Below, piece after piece: positions 55,016 through 63,637 of a stretch of DNA of 64,000 nucleotides. Both the position numbers and the translations under genes were made by a program. Source of the stretch: Streptomyces sp. NWU339 (GTDB taxonomy: Bacteria > Actinomycetota > Actinomycetes > Streptomycetales > Streptomycetaceae); contig NZ_QFRK01000036.1 of NCBI RefSeq assembly GCF_003143855.1, forward strand, positions 18,984-82,983, read 5' to 3'. The stretch's first letter is position 1; the number at the start of each line of letters is the position of its first letter. The notes beneath the pieces were generated by a model, which did not search any database, was not told where the DNA came from, and worked only from the letters and a program-made list of their open reading frames with translations.

Positions 55016-55969
55016 TCACAGGGCCGCGCGGATCGCTCCGTCGATCTCCGGGAACGCGAAGCGGAACCCCGACTCCAGCAGTCGGGTCGGCAGCACCCGG
55101 GTACTGCCCAGCACATCCCCGGCCATCTCGCCGAGCACGGTCCGCAGCACCGGCGCGGGCACCGCGAACACCGCCGGCCGGTGCAGCACGCGCGCCATCG
55201 CCCCGGTGACCTCACGGTTGGTCACCGGATGCGGCGCGGTCAGGTTGAACGGCCCCGACAGCCCGTCGGTGTCGAGGAGATGACGCAGGGCGGCCACCTC
55301 GTCGTGCAGCGCGACGAACGACCAGTACTGGCGCCCGTCGCCCAGCCGCCCGCCCAGTCCGGCCCGGAACAAGGGGAAGAGCCTGGCCCACGCCCCGCCC
55401 TCGCGGGCCACCACGAGGCCGGTCCGGGCGAACGCCGTCCGCACGCCTGCCTCCCGCGCCGGCGCTGCCGCGGCCTCCCATTCGACGCACAGCTCCGGCA
55501 GGAAGCCCGTGCCCGCCGGCGCGCTCTCGTCGACGGTCCGCTCACCGGTCTCGCCGTAGTAGCCGATCGCGCTGCCGTTGACGAACACCCGGGGCCGTAC
55601 GTCCCGCGCGAGCCCGGCGAGGGCCTCGGCGAGCGCCGCCGTGCCCCGCACCCGGCCGGTGCGGATCCGCTCCTTGTACGCGGGTGTCCAGCGCCGGTCG
55701 CCCACCCCGGCACCGGCGAGGTTGACCACGGCGTCGCACCCGGCGAGACCGGCCGCGTCCACGGACCCGCGCTCCGGGTCCCACCGGACCTCGTCCGCCG
55801 CGCGCGGCTCGGCCCGCACCAGGCGTACCACCGTGTGCCCGTCGGCGGTCAGGGACCGTACGAGCGCGCCGCCGATGAGACCGGACGCACCGGCCACCGC
55901 GATGCGGGAGGACCGGGGAGACCGGGATGATCCAGAGGATCCAGAAGATGCGGAGGATGCGGAACTCAT
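55016..55969 (-). CDS. TIGR01777-family NAD(P)-dependent epimerase (SDR39U1/SulA-like)
   Basis: 317 residues. A Ser/Gly-rich start encoded by short repeats is followed by the Rossmann motif IAVAGASGLIGGALVRSLTA, then DAVVNLAGAGVGDRRWTPAY, GSAIGYYGETGERTVDESAP and the C-terminal DUF1731-like part GSTRVLPTRLLESGFRFAFP. These are the signatures of TIGR01777. The cellular role of the family is unsettled. ATG 55969 (also ATG 55978). It is divergent from the acetyltransferase gene. Confidence 0.88.
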   Translation of the reverse strand: MSSASSASSGSSGSSRSPRSSRIAVAGASGLIGGALVRSLTADGHTVVRLVRAEPRAADEVRWDPERGSVDAAGLAGCDAVVNLAGAGVGDRRWTPAYKERIRTGRVRGTAALAEALAGLARDVRPRVFVNGSAIGYYGETGERTVDESAPAGTGFLPELCVEWEAAAAPAREAGVRTAFARTGLVVAREGGAWARLFPLFRAGLGGRLGDGRQYWSFVALHDEVAALRHLLDTDGLSGPFNLTAPHPVTNREVTGAMARVLHRPAVFAVPAPVLRTVLGEMAGDVLGSTRVLPTRLLESGFRFAFPEIDGAIRAAL

Positions 55970-56039
55970 GGCGACCATCCTGCCCGCAGCCCGGGCGACA
56001 CCGTGGGCGCACCGCGCGAGCGGTCGTAAAGTGACCCTC

Positions 56040-56531
56040 ATGCCCGAGCCGTTGATACGCGCCGCCCGCCCCGTCGACGAGGGGGAACTGGCCCTGCTGG
56101 ACCGGGAGACCTGGTCCGTCCTGCACGCCGTCACCCCGCCGCCGCAGCCGCCGTACGACTCCTTCTTCAGCGAGCGGTCCGGCCCCCGCGACCACCTCGT
56201 CGCCGAGCACGCGGGCCGCGTCGTCGGCTATGTGCGCCTCGGCTTCCCCACGGAACTGCCCTCGAACGCGCACGTCCAGCAGATCCGCGGCCTCGCCGTC
56301 GCCGAGGCGGCCCGCGGCACGGGCGTGGGCCGGGCCCTGGTGCGGGCGGCCGTCCGGGAGGCCCGGGAGCGCGGCGCGCGCCGCATCACCCTGCGCGTCC
56401 TCGGTCACAACTCCGCCGCCCGCGCGCTCTACGCGTCCGAGGGCTTCGTCGTCGAGGGTGTCCAGCCGGAGGAGTTCTGCCTCGACGGCACGTACGTCGA
56501 CGACGTGCTGATGGGGCAGTCCCTGCTCTGA
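56040..56531 (+). CDS. GNAT-family N-acetyltransferase
   Basis: 163 residues. The acetyl-CoA-binding motif is HVQQIRGLAVAEAARGTGVG followed by RALVRAAVREARERGARRIT. The C-terminal strand-helix LGHNSAARALYASEGFVVEG completes the fold. Substrate unknown. ATG 56040 lacks a strong ribosome site; TAAAGT (56027-56032) just upstream may be a -10 box with a short leader. Confidence 0.88.
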   Translation: MPEPLIRAARPVDEGELALLDRETWSVLHAVTPPPQPPYDSFFSERSGPRDHLVAEHAGRVVGYVRLGFPTELPSNAHVQQIRGLAVAEAARGTGVGRALVRAAVREARERGARRITLRVLGHNSAARALYASEGFVVEGVQPEEFCLDGTYVDDVLMGQSLL

Positions 56532-56556
56532 CCTCCGGCCCCGCCCGGGCACGGTC

Positions 56557-57741
56557 CTACGACGCCGTCAGGTCGCCCGTGTCCACCGGCGCCGTGGCGT
56601 TCGCCGCGCGCCGCGCGTCGTCGGCGACCTCGTCCGCCGTCAGTACGTAGCCGGTCTCCGCGTTCGAGGTGGAACGGGCGAACACCACGCCGTACACCCG
56701 GCCGTCGGTGGTCAGCAGCGGGCCGCCGGAGTTGCCGGGGCGCACGAGGGAACGGATCGAGTAGATCTCGCGGACGACCGCCCGGTCGCCGTAGATGTTC
56801 TGCCCCTTCGCCTGCACCCGGGTGGCGACCGTCGCCGCCCGCAGGTCCAGATCGCCGTCCTGCGGATAGCCCGCGACGACCGCCGAGTCGCCGCGGTCGG
56901 CGTCGTCGTCGAAGCGGAGGACGGGCGCCCGCAGTTCGGGGACGTACAGCACGGCCACGTCCTTCTGCGGGTCGAACAGCACCACCCGTGCCTCGTACGC
57001 CCGCCCGACGCCGCCGACCCGCACGGTCGGCTCGTCGATCCCGGCCACCACATGGGCGTTGGTCATCACGCGCTCCGCCGCGTACACGAAGCCGCTGCCC
57101 TCGCGGCCCTGGACGCCCGCGACGCCCTCGACCTTCACCGTGCTCCGCTGGGCGGCCCGGGTGGCGGCCGCGGTGACACTGTTGCCGGAGGGCTCGGCGA
57201 CCTCGGCGGTCGACTCGTTCTCGAACGGGTTGAAGACCTGTGGGAAGCCCGCCTCGGTCAGCGCCGCGGTGGCCCGCGAGAACCAGGCCGGCGTGGTGTC
57301 CGGCATCACCTCGTGGACCGCGCCGAGCAGCCTCGATTCGCGGATCGCGGAGGTGACCAGCGGGGACGAGGAGGCGCCCAGCACGGACGCGGCTACCCAG
57401 GCCACGATCAGCACGGCTGCCGAGTTGGCCGCGGCCCCGCCGATCCCGTCCGCCACCCGCAGCGGCCCCCGGTCCAGCTCCCGCCGCAACCGCAGCGCCA
57501 GCCGGCCCGCCAGTTCGTGGCCCACCGCGGCCGGCAGCAGCACCGTGAACACGGCCGTCACCGTCGCCGCGGTCGTCCCCGGGTCCACCAGATCCATCAC
57601 CCAGGGCAGGATCCACACGCCGACGACCGCACCGCCCACGAAACCGGTCAGCGAGACACAGCCGGCCAGCAGACCGCGCCGGTAGCCGGACGCCGCGTAG
57701 GCCAGGACGAGCAGCAGCAACAGAATGTCGAGCAGGTCCAC
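56557..57741 (-). CDS. MarP-like membrane serine protease (CvpA domain plus trypsin-like domain)
   Basis: 394 residues. Four N-terminal membrane segments of CvpA type (LLDILLLLLVLAYAASGYRR; LTGFVGGAVVGVWILPWVM) precede an extracytoplasmic trypsin-like domain with catalytic His in TNAHVVAG (about 229), Asp in KDVAVLYV (about 261) and Ser in GNSGGPLL (about 339). The layout and size match mycobacterial MarP, which processes a peptidoglycan hydrolase under acid stress. GTG 57741 is chosen since the family starts right at the first membrane helix; ATG 57771 would add ten residues. An exported amidase gene lies next to it, divergently, which fits a protease-hydrolase link but is not proof. Confidence 0.88.
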   Translation of the reverse strand: MDLLDILLLLLVLAYAASGYRRGLLAGCVSLTGFVGGAVVGVWILPWVMDLVDPGTTAATVTAVFTVLLPAAVGHELAGRLALRLRRELDRGPLRVADGIGGAAANSAAVLIVAWVAASVLGASSSPLVTSAIRESRLLGAVHEVMPDTTPAWFSRATAALTEAGFPQVFNPFENESTAEVAEPSGNSVTAAATRAAQRSTVKVEGVAGVQGREGSGFVYAAERVMTNAHVVAGIDEPTVRVGGVGRAYEARVVLFDPQKDVAVLYVPELRAPVLRFDDDADRGDSAVVAGYPQDGDLDLRAATVATRVQAKGQNIYGDRAVVREIYSIRSLVRPGNSGGPLLTTDGRVYGVVFARSTSNAETGYVLTADEVADDARRAANATAPVDTGDLTAS

Positions 57742-57930
57742 GCACGCCGCCTTTCTTTCGGACCCCCTCATACGTGGGGGAGGGGCCCGGTGATCAGCCA
57801 CGCGCGCGTGGGACCACGGAAGCGGTCACGCGCGCGTGCACTCGGAAGAACGCGGCGGACCAGGGAGATGGTTCCACCGGTCGGCACAGCACACGTCGCG
57901 GACGGGGTGGATCCGGCCGACAGTGAAACC

Positions 57931-58911
57931 ATGCGTGTCCTCATGAGGCCGCGGGGAACGCGGCGGCGCCCTGCTTTCCGGGCACTCCACCACCCGGGCC
58001 TCACGGACCTGCCCAGAGGCGTCAAGGTGCTGCTCGGCTGTCTGCCGGGCATCGCCGCGGCCGTCGCGCTGGTGCTGTGCGCGTACGGTGTCGAGCGGGC
58101 CGCGGGGTCCTCGGCCGCCCCCACGACCCGCGAGACGGCCGCGTACACGGCGCCCGAACCACCCATCGTGTCCAGAGCGGCCTGGACGGCCGGAGCCGTT
58201 CACGACCAGCCGCCCCCGCGCTACGACGACGAGGTCGTCGCCGTCTTCATCCACCACACCGACTCGCCCAACGACTACGACTGCGCCGAGGCCCCGGCCA
58301 ACATCCGCAACGTCTACGAGGGCCAGACCTCCGGCCGGGAGTGGGACGACATCGGCTACAACTTCCTCGTCGACCGCTGCGGCACCATCTACGAGGGCCG
58401 CGCGGGCGGGACCGACCGGCCCGTCACCGGCGCCCACACCCAGGGCTTCAACCACCGCACCGCGGGGATCGCCGCCCTCGGCACCTTCACCGCCGGGGTG
58501 CCGGTGCCGCCCGCGATGGAGCGCGCGATCGCCGAGCTGGCCGCCTGGAAGCTCGGCCTGTCCGGCACCGACCCGCGCTCCGACGTCCGGCTGGTCTCCA
58601 GCAACGGCGCCAGCCGGTACGCGGCCGGCACCACGGCCGTGCTGCCCGCCCTCGCGGGCCACCAGGACGGCTACATGACCAGCTGCCCGGGCGCCGCCCT
58701 GCAGGCCCGCCTCCCGGCGATCAGGCAACGGGCCGCGGAACTGCAGGGCCGCCGGCCGGGCGCCCGGCCGCAGGAAAACAGCCGGATCGCGGGATCCTCC
58801 GGGGAGCGGGACGAGGGACGGAGCGGGAAACAGGGTGGGGAGCAGCACGGGAATCAAGGTGGGGAGCAGCACGGGAATCAGGACCGGAACCGTTCCCAGA
58901 GCCGGGGGTAG
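57931..58911 (+). CDS. exported N-acetylmuramoyl-L-alanine amidase (PGRP/amidase_2 type)
   Basis: 326 residues. A basic N-terminus and a membrane segment (VLLGCLPGIAAAVALVLCAY, about 32-52) give an anchored or cleaved export signal. The PGRP-like amidase domain shows VAVFIHHTDSPNDYDC, DDIGYNFLVDRCGTIYEGRA, GAHTQGFNHRTAGIAALG and AGHQDGYMTSCPG; the zinc ligands should be the first His and the later His and Cys. It would cut the stem peptide from glycan strands in the wall. The tail is made of two repeats of GGEQHGNQ encoded by 24-base DNA repeats. ATG 57931; ATG 57943 is possible. Its 3' end overlaps the convergent DUF4240 gene by 34 bases. Confidence 0.9.
   Translation: MRVLMRPRGTRRRPAFRALHHPGLTDLPRGVKVLLGCLPGIAAAVALVLCAYGVERAAGSSAAPTTRETAAYTAPEPPIVSRAAWTAGAVHDQPPPRYDDEVVAVFIHHTDSPNDYDCAEAPANIRNVYEGQTSGREWDDIGYNFLVDRCGTIYEGRAGGTDRPVTGAHTQGFNHRTAGIAALGTFTAGVPVPPAMERAIAELAAWKLGLSGTDPRSDVRLVSSNGASRYAAGTTAVLPALAGHQDGYMTSCPGAALQARLPAIRQRAAELQGRRPGARPQENSRIAGSSGERDEGRSGKQGGEQHGNQGGEQHGNQDRNRSQSRG
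58831..58878. repeat. two tandem 24-base repeats at the amidase 3' end
   Basis: 58831-58854 and 58855-58878 are 24-base units differing at one base. They encode the last Gln/Gly/His-rich repeats of the amidase. The minus-strand DUF4240 stop codon (58880-58878) begins at the repeat edge. Confidence 0.9.
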
Positions 58912-59396
58912 CGTTCGGCGAGCCGGGACTCGTTCTCGAAGTCGACCGGCGTGCCCTCGGGTTCCGCGGGGGCCGGCGGGAGGTCCAGATCGGGTGCCAC
59001 CGTGCCGGTGAGCTGCTCGTACGCCTCGTCCGCCGCGTAGCCGAGGTCCTCGGCGTCGCCGTCGACCTCCTCGTCGAAGTCCTCCAGCAGGCCGGCCAGG
59101 GCGTCCGGATCGTGCAGCGCGCCCTCGAAGACCTCACGGCCCTGGCCGATCAGCCAGCACCGGAAGAAGTCGAAGGCGTCGTCGCTCGCCCCGTCCAGCA
59201 GCACCCAGGCGGCGCCCCACAGGTCCCAGCGGTAGGCGCGGTGATAGCGGGACTCGAAGTGCCGGGCGAAGTCCAGGACCGACTCCGGGTCCAGCCGCGC
59301 GAGCCGTTCCACGAGCAGGTCGGCTTGATCCTCCGGGTCGCCCCCGGCGTCCTCGCGGGCGGTGTCGACCAGCTCCCAGAACTCCGTCTCGTCCAT
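58878..59396 (-). CDS. DUF4240-domain protein
   Basis: 172 residues, acidic, cytoplasmic. It starts MDETEFWELVDTAREDAGGD, then LVERLARLDPESVLDFARHF, AYRWDLWGAAWVLLDGASDD and FDFFRCWLIGQGREVFEGAL, the typical DUF4240 pattern. Function unknown; the family is common next to toxin or stress genes. ATG 59396 (GTG 59399 is one codon earlier). Its 3' end overlaps the amidase gene. Confidence 0.87.
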   Translation of the reverse strand: MDETEFWELVDTAREDAGGDPEDQADLLVERLARLDPESVLDFARHFESRYHRAYRWDLWGAAWVLLDGASDDAFDFFRCWLIGQGREVFEGALHDPDALAGLLEDFDEEVDGDAEDLGYAADEAYEQLTGTVAPDLDLPPAPAEPEGTPVDFENESRLAERYPRLWERFRS

Positions 59397-59443
59397 CACG
59401 CGTCAAGCATCGGCCCTGGAACCGGGGGGCGCACCCCGGAGTG

Positions 59444-60514
59444 TCACCCGGATCGCTCAGGGGCAGGGGCAGGGCCGGCGTCGGGGTCCTCCCTCCCGTA
59501 CAGCCGGGCCAGCCGCACGGCCTGGGCGGCGAACCGCTCCCGCAACGACGCGGGCGCCAGCACCTCCACCTCGGGGCCCAGCGCCGTCAGCTGGGTGTGG
59601 GCTACCTCCTCGGACTCCACCGGCAGGGTCACCGTCACCCACCCGCCGCCGTCCCCGTCGAACTCCCCGGCCACCCCGGCCGCCTGGGCCAGTGCCTCCC
59701 GTGCGGCCGCCGCGGCCGACGCCTCGACGGAGCGCGGCAGCGCGCGTACCCCCTCGGGCGACAGCCGCACCACCACCTCCGTCCGCAGGATCGAGCGCGC
59801 GAACTGCTCCGCCCGCTCCTCCCAGAACGCGGGCAGCTCGAACTCCCGGTCGCGTTCGAAGCGTTCCGGTCGTGCCGGGTCGACCGGCTCCACCGCCGTG
59901 AACCGGTCGACCCGGTACACCCGGAACGCCCCGTGCCCCGGCACCCGCGCGCACAGGTACCAGACGCCCGCCTTGAGCACGAGCCCGTAGGGCTCCAGCT
60001 CCCGCACGACCTCCCGCCGGTGCTCCCCCTCCCCGCGCAGATAGCGGGCGGTGACCCGGCGGTCGTCCCACACCGCGTCCGCCACGGCCGGCAGCAGCTC
60101 GGGCGTCACCGGCTCACGGAACCAGCCCGGGGCGTCCAGGTGGAAGCGCTGCGCGGCCGTCCGCGACGCGTCCCGCAGGGAGGGCAGCAGCGCCGCCGAC
60201 ACCTTCAGCCGGGCCGCGGAGGCCGCGTCCTCGAGCCCCATCTCCCGCAGCGCCCCCGGCACCCCGGACAGGAACAGCGCCTCCGCCTCGCCCCGGGCCA
60301 GCCCGGTCAGCCTCGTCCGGTACCCGCCGACCAGCCGGTAGCCCCCGGCCCGTCCCCGGTCCGCGTACACCGGCACCCCGGCCTCGGACAGCGCCTGCGC
60401 GTCCCGGGTGACCGTCCGCTCCGACACCTCCAGCTCCCGCGCCAGCTCGGCGGCGGTCATGGACGGCCGGGACTGGAGCAGCAGCACCATCTTGATCAGC
60501 CGGGCAGCGCGCAT
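59444..60514 (-). CDS. WYL-domain transcriptional regulator (DeoR-like HTH)
   Basis: About 356 residues. The N-terminal helix-turn-helix is MTAAELARELEVSERTVTRD. The WYL domain lies near 140-220 (LEPYGLVLKAGVWYLCARVP; FRVYRVDRFTAVEPVD) and a C-terminal WCX part follows. WYL regulators sense nucleic acid or small ligands. Starts at 60526, 60523 and 60514 are all in frame; MRAARLIKMV (60514) is the usual beginning. The aceE terminator hairpin lies immediately upstream (60530-60563), so this gene needs its own promoter within or beyond it. Confidence 0.87.
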   Translation of the reverse strand: MRAARLIKMVLLLQSRPSMTAAELARELEVSERTVTRDAQALSEAGVPVYADRGRAGGYRLVGGYRTRLTGLARGEAEALFLSGVPGALREMGLEDAASAARLKVSAALLPSLRDASRTAAQRFHLDAPGWFREPVTPELLPAVADAVWDDRRVTARYLRGEGEHRREVVRELEPYGLVLKAGVWYLCARVPGHGAFRVYRVDRFTAVEPVDPARPERFERDREFELPAFWEERAEQFARSILRTEVVVRLSPEGVRALPRSVEASAAAAAREALAQAAGVAGEFDGDGGGWVTVTLPVESEEVAHTQLTALGPEVEVLAPASLRERFAAQAVRLARLYGREDPDAGPAPAPERSG

Positions 60515-60529
60515 ACGGCCCATCATGCA

Positions 60530-60563
60530 GCAGGAGGCCCCCGCCGCAGCGGGGGCCTCCTGC
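60530..60563 (-). terminator. terminator of aceE
   Basis: A perfect 15-bp stem (60530-60544 with 60549-60563; GCAGGAGGCCCCCGC) and a 4-base loop lie 25 bases after the aceE stop and just before the WYL regulator start on the same strand. Confidence 0.8.
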
Positions 60564-60587
60564 CTCACATCCGTAGCACCCGGGTGC

Positions 60588-63290
60588 CTACAGACCGTAC
60601 TTCTCGCGCGCTTCCTTCACGGCCGTCACCTGCACCTCGCCGCGCCGGGCGAGCTGCGCCAGGGCCGCGACGACGATGGACTCGGCGTCGACACCGAAGT
60701 AGCGGCGGGCCGCCTCGCGGGTCTCCGACAGGCCGAAACCGTCGGCGCCCAGCGAGGTGTAGTCCTGCTCGACCCACTGCGCGATCTGGTCGGGAACCTG
60801 ACGCATGTAGTCCGAGACCGCCAGCACCGGACCCTCGGCGCCCTGGAGCGCCTGCCGGACGAACGGCACCCGCTCCTCGCCGCGCAGCAGCGCCTCGTCC
60901 GCCTCCATGGCGTCCCGGCGCAGCTCGGTCCACGACGTCGCCGACCACACGTCGGCCGCCACGCCCCACTCCTCGGCGAGCAGCTGCTGCGCCTTCAGCG
61001 CCCAGTGGATCGCCGTACCGGAGCCGAGCAGCTGGATCCGCGGGGCGTTCGCGGGCGCCGTCAGCCCCGCCGACTCCGCCGTGTTGAAGCGGTACAGGCC
61101 CTTGAGGATGCCCTCGTCGACCCCGGGGGCCGCGGGCTTGGCGGGCTGCCGCAGCGGCTCGTTGTAGACCGTCAGGTAGTAGAAGACGTCCTGGTCCTCG
61201 TCCGGGGCCGCCGCGCCGTACATCCGGCGCAGACCCTCCTTGACGATGACGGCGATCTCGTACGCGAACGCCGGGTCGTACGTCAGCGCGGCCGGGTTGG
61301 TCGCGGCGATGACCGGGGAGTGGCCGTCGGCGTGCTGGAGGCCCTCACCGGTGAGCGTGGTGCGGCCGGCGGTGGCGCCGACGAGGAAGCCGCGGCCGAG
61401 CTGGTCGCCGAGCTGCCACATCTGGTCGGCCGTGCGCTGCCAGCCGAACATCGAGTAGTAGATGTAGAACGGGATCACCGGCTCGCCGTGCGTCGCGTAC
61501 GACGTCGAGGCGGCGATGAACTCGGCCATGGAACCGGCCTCGGTGATCCCCTCGTTGAGGATCTGGCCGTTCTTGGCTTCCTTGTAGTACATCAGCTGGT
61601 CGCGGTCGACCGGCTCGTACGTCTGGCCCTTGGGCGAGTAGATGCCGAGCGACGGGAAGAGCGACTCCATGCCGAAGGTGCGCGCCTCGTCGGGGACGAT
61701 CGGCACCCAGCGCTTGCCGGTCTCCTTGTCGCGGACCAGGTCCTTGACCAGGCGGACGAACGCCATGGTGGTCGCCACGTTCTGCGAGCCCGAGCCCTTG
61801 TCGAAGGCGCTGAACGCCTTGTCGGCCGGGGCCGGCAGCGGTGCGACGGGGTGGACGCGGCGGGCCGGGGCCGGACCGCCGAGAGCGGCGCGGCGCTCCT
61901 GGAGGTAACGGACCTCGGGGGAGTCGGCGCCCGGGTGGCCGTAGGGGACCACGCCGTCGACGAAGTCGCTGTCCTTGATCGGCAGGTCGAGGCGGTCGCG
62001 CATCGCCTTGAACTCGTCCACCGACAGCTTCTTCATCTGGTGGTTGGCGTTCTTCGAGGCGAAGCCCTCGCCGAGCGTGTGGCCCTTGACCGTCTGGGCC
62101 AGGATCACGGTCGGCGCGCCCTTGTGGGCGAGCGCGGCACGGTAGGCGGCGTAGACCTTGCGGGACTCGTGGCCGCCGCGCGAGAGGTGGAAGCACTCGA
62201 GGATCTTGTCGTCGCTCAGCAGCTTCGCCATCTCGACGAGCGCCGGGTCCTTGCCGAAGAAGTCCTCGCGGATGTAGGCCGCGTCGCGGGTCTGGTACGT
62301 CTGGACCTGCGCGTCGGGTACCTCGCGCAGGCGGCGTACGAGCGCGCCGGTGGTGTCCAGCTGGAACAGCTCGTCCCAGGCGGTGCCCCACAGGCTCTTG
62401 ACCACGTTCCAGCCGGAGCCGCGGAACAGGGCCTCCAGCTCCTGCACGATCTTGAAGTTGGCGCGGACCGGACCGTCGAGGCGCTGCAGGTTGCAGTTGA
62501 TGACGAAGGTCAGGTTGTCCAGACCCTCGCGGGAGGCGAGCGTCAGGGCGGCGGTGGACTCCGGCTCGTCCATCTCGCCGTCGCCGAGGAACGCCCACAC
62601 GTGGGAGTTCGTCAGGTCCTTGATGCCGCGGCTGGTCAGATAGCGGTTGAACCGCGCCTGGTAGACCGCGGAGATCGGGCCGAGGCCCATCGACACCGTG
62701 GGGAACTCCCACAACCAGGGCAGCCGCCGCGGGTGCGGGTACGAGGGGAGGCCGTCACCGCCCGCCTCACGGCGGAAGTTGTCCAGGTGCCGCTCGCCGA
62801 TCCGTCCGTCGAGGAAGGCACGGGCGTAGATGCCGGGGGAGGCGTGGCCCTGGATGTAGAGCTGGTCGCCGGAGCCGTCGGCCTCCTTGCCGCGGAAGAA
62901 GTGGTTGAAACCCGTCTCGTAGAGCCAGGCCGCGGAGGCGAAGGTGGCGATGTGGCCGCCGACGCCGTACTTGCTGCCGCGGGTCACCATCGCGGCCGCG
63001 TTCCAGCGGTTCCACGCGGTGATGCGGGACTCCATCGCCTCGTCGCCGTCCACCGCGGGCTCGGCGGAGGTGGGGATGGTGTTGATGTAGTCGGTCTCGA
63101 GGAGCTTCGGCAGTGCGACGCCGGCCTCCTCGGCGCGCTCCAGCGTACGGCGCATCAGGTACGCGGCACGGTGCGGCCCGGCCGCCTCGGTGACGGCGTC
63201 AAGGGAGGCCTGCCATTCGGCGGTCTCCTCGGGGTCGCGGTCCGGGAGCTGGTCCAGCTCGCTCGGCTGGATGGCCTTGGGGTCGGTCAT
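60588..63290 (-). CDS. aceE: pyruvate dehydrogenase E1 component (homodimeric type)
   Basis: 900 residues, the normal length for homodimeric E1. It decarboxylates pyruvate with thiamine diphosphate and passes the acetyl group to lipoyl E2. The family start DPEETAEWQASLDAVTEAAG, YGVGGHIATFASAAWLYETG, the thiamine-binding GDGEMDEPESTAALTLASRE to NLQRLDGPVRANFKIVQELE, and the E1 second half (AEFIAASTSYATHGEPVIPF) are all present. ATG 63290 follows AGGAAGG. No E2/E3 genes are adjacent. It is preceded by a palindrome-rich promoter region and followed by a strong terminator. Confidence 0.96.
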   Translation of the reverse strand: MTDPKAIQPSELDQLPDRDPEETAEWQASLDAVTEAAGPHRAAYLMRRTLERAEEAGVALPKLLETDYINTIPTSAEPAVDGDEAMESRITAWNRWNAAAMVTRGSKYGVGGHIATFASAAWLYETGFNHFFRGKEADGSGDQLYIQGHASPGIYARAFLDGRIGERHLDNFRREAGGDGLPSYPHPRRLPWLWEFPTVSMGLGPISAVYQARFNRYLTSRGIKDLTNSHVWAFLGDGEMDEPESTAALTLASREGLDNLTFVINCNLQRLDGPVRANFKIVQELEALFRGSGWNVVKSLWGTAWDELFQLDTTGALVRRLREVPDAQVQTYQTRDAAYIREDFFGKDPALVEMAKLLSDDKILECFHLSRGGHESRKVYAAYRAALAHKGAPTVILAQTVKGHTLGEGFASKNANHQMKKLSVDEFKAMRDRLDLPIKDSDFVDGVVPYGHPGADSPEVRYLQERRAALGGPAPARRVHPVAPLPAPADKAFSAFDKGSGSQNVATTMAFVRLVKDLVRDKETGKRWVPIVPDEARTFGMESLFPSLGIYSPKGQTYEPVDRDQLMYYKEAKNGQILNEGITEAGSMAEFIAASTSYATHGEPVIPFYIYYSMFGWQRTADQMWQLGDQLGRGFLVGATAGRTTLTGEGLQHADGHSPVIAATNPAALTYDPAFAYEIAVIVKEGLRRMYGAAAPDEDQDVFYYLTVYNEPLRQPAKPAAPGVDEGILKGLYRFNTAESAGLTAPANAPRIQLLGSGTAIHWALKAQQLLAEEWGVAADVWSATSWTELRRDAMEADEALLRGEERVPFVRQALQGAEGPVLAVSDYMRQVPDQIAQWVEQDYTSLGADGFGLSETREAARRYFGVDAESIVVAALAQLARRGEVQVTAVKEAREKYGL

Positions 63291-63410
63291 GTCGCCGCCT
63301 TCCTCAGTCGAAGGGGGTTCCCTCATCGGTAAGGGTTCGGGGGTGCCCTTGGTCTTTGGCAGGACAGGGCTGGGGCTCTGGTGGAGACCCCGCTGGCGAC
63401 AATAACCCGC

Positions 63411-63460
63411 TGATCGATGATCGATCAAAGGTAGTGGGCCAAAAAGTCTCGATATCAAGA
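63411..63460. promoter_or_regulatory. aceE: palindromes in the aceE upstream region
   Basis: TGATCGATGATCGATCA (63411-63427) is a perfect 17-base palindrome with a central G. TCTCGATATCAAGA (63447-63460) is a near-perfect 14-base one. Both lie 120-170 bases before the aceE start in an A/T-richer stretch, so they are candidate operators. The binding protein is unknown. Confidence 0.5.
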
Positions 63461-63570
63461 AATTGGCATCCTGTGCCGGAGGATCAGGCACGCGGTGCCG
63501 CGTTTTCCCTGCTCATCCGAGGGGTGACCGGCCGGTTCGGACGGGTGCGGGCCGGCTCGGACGTGCTGAA

Positions 63571-63623
63571 CGCCGGTGGGGTCGAACGCCCGGAGGTCAC
63601 TCGGGCGTTCGACCCCACCGGCG
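63571..63623 (-). terminator. terminator of the gene at the right edge, perfect 22-bp stem
   Basis: 63571-63592 is the exact reverse complement of 63602-63623, with a 9-base loop. It begins 15 bases after the stop at 63638 (minus strand) and separates that gene from the aceE promoter. Confidence 0.85.
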
Positions 63624-63637
63624 TCCGGGCGGGACCG

